Shown: positions 63,351 through 64,000 of the stretch, piece by piece | Position numbering within the stretch: position 1 is the first letter of the stretch | Layout of the letters: each line of letters begins with the position of its first letter | Assembly (NCBI GenBank): GCA_050084515.1 | Contig: CM114272.1 | Coordinates: forward strand, 31,992,001-32,056,000 | Direction of reading: 5' to 3' | Length of the DNA stretch: 64,000 nucleotides | Source of the DNA: Blasia pusilla | Lineage: Eukaryota; Marchantiophyta; Marchantiopsida; Blasiales | Translations under genes and position numbers: made by a program | Notes under the pieces: model-generated | Told to the model about the DNA's origin: nothing | The model's input: only the letters and a program-made list of their open reading frames with translations | Database searches by the model: none

Positions 63351-63657
63351 ATCACACCAGATTGCGTTGGTGAGCCCCATGCCTATCGAGACGGTGGAGG
63401 CAGTGGATGGGGGCAAGACCCGAGGAGATCAACGCACCAGGGGAGATCGGGAGAGACACCCTTGGACTTCCTGGGATGTTTTGCAGGTACGCAAGGAGTT
63501 GATAGCAACAGCATCGAGCGTGGTTTTGGGCACTGCACGTGGAGGAGATCAGAGTTTGCAGTTGGCTGTAGGAGAGCGGCCAAGTGTTGTTGTTCAAGAC
63601 GGGGTTGCACCATAACAACCACCGATACCCGCGCCGGAGAGTCCTACCGTAGTCACG
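63351..63657 (+). other. Linker between methyltransferase and RT of copy B
   Basis: Open in parts (63367-63615) with no recognised domain. Copy A lacks it because of a deletion that starts after GTGAGCCCCATG. Confidence 0.5.
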
Positions 63658-64000
63658 ATGGAGACTTGGGAGCCAGATATGGGCCCTAAGTTGACAGGAG
63701 GAGAGCGGCGTCGAATACATCAGTTCCTCAGGAGTTATAGGAGCTGCTTTGCGTTTAGCATGGAGGATTTGGGTACGCTGAAGGGACCGGGGATCCGCAT
63801 TGAGTTGTCGAGTGATATGCCGATCTTCCGAAGATCCTACAAGTACGCTGATATGGAGAGGGATCTGATTCAGAGTAGGAGCCAGGACTTGGTCGGAGCA
63901 GGACTAGTGGAGATGTCGCATGGGGAGTATGCATCTGCCACTGTCATGCCCGCCAAGAAGGATGTGCATGGCAACTGGACGGATAGGCGGATGTGTGGGG
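63658..64000 (+). CDS. Reverse transcriptase N-terminus of copy B, partial
   Basis: The frame is open from this ATG to the last base of the window, so it is cut off here. It reads ELSSDMPIFRRSYKYADMER, GLVEMSHGEYASATVMPAKK and GNWTDRRMCG, the conserved start of Ty3-type RT leading to the DYRxLN box. The ATG is only the first Met after a stop; in the intact polyprotein this would be internal. Whether the rest of RT, integrase and the PHD finger of copy B survive lies outside the window. Confidence 0.75.
   Translation, partial: METWEPDMGPKLTGGERRRIHQFLRSYRSCFAFSMEDLGTLKGPGIRIELSSDMPIFRRSYKYADMERDLIQSRSQDLVGAGLVEMSHGEYASATVMPAKKDVHGNWTDRRMCG

Larger units (their letters stand above)
58303..64000 (+). 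mobile_element. Methyltransferase-bearing Ty3 family, copy B (5' LTR missing, runs off window)
   Basis: Starts within the leader (CGCAATTTGGAATTT, like copy A at 45796) and continues through gag, protease and methyltransferase into RT, which is open at the window end. It has no solo LTR in gag and no deletion between methyltransferase and RT, so it complements copy A. It has fewer CAG to TAG stops but several one-base gaps. Confidence 0.87.

Overview
The window is nuclear DNA of a land plant. The evidence is three intron-rich genes with plant-only partners (a plastid pfkB-like protein, the plastid protease subunit ClpR1 and a plant Qa-SNARE), one intronless nucleolar WD40 gene, and long AT-rich spacers full of transposon debris and AG/CT microsatellites. 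No rRNA, tRNA, CRISPR or prokaryotic operon structure was seen. A seed-free plant (fern, lycophyte or bryophyte) is my guess, partly because of the DNMT3-like methyltransferase described below. The species cannot be fixed from the sequence.

Left half (1-33 kb), the genic part. UTP18-like WD40 gene (3192-4706, +). Relic of a chromodomain-type Ty3/gypsy element (about 7.0-8.8 kb, -). Minisatellites (12.3-13.1 kb). Then two divergently transcribed plastid-protein genes: a fructokinase-like FLN gene (15865-13584, -, 4 exons) and ClpR1 (19205-22686, +, 9 exons). Their first exons, which carry the transit peptides, are homologous copies with the same splice phase, so one gene seems to have taken its targeting exon from the other. 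A 13-exon SYP13-type syntaxin gene follows (29566-25011, -).

Middle (33-42 kb). A structurally complete 4.65-kb hAT transposon (33158-37810) has 14-bp terminal inverted repeats, an 8-bp target-site duplication, subterminal repeats and a transposase broken by one in-frame stop. Beside it lies a decayed non-LTR retrotransposon (41604-38088, -) with an N-terminal zinc finger, RT and a C-terminal restriction-like endonuclease signature. A second fragment of the same kind lies at 56330-55780.

Right part (44.8-64 kb). Three decayed pieces of one unusual Ty3/gypsy-like family: copy A (44822-55670, +), copy C (58303-about 57000, -) and copy B (58303 to the window end, +). Compared together they give the layout LTR - long leader - gag with two CCHC knuckles - aspartic protease - C5 cytosine DNA methyltransferase - RT - RNase H - integrase - PHD finger - LTR. 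A methylation writer sits inside pol, and a histone-reader finger stands where chromoviruses carry a chromodomain. All copies are broken. The stops in copy A are mainly CAG to TAG changes, the footprint expected of 5-methylcytosine decay at CHG sites. A solo LTR inserted in copy A is bounded exactly by its target-site duplication, with copy B supplying the empty site.
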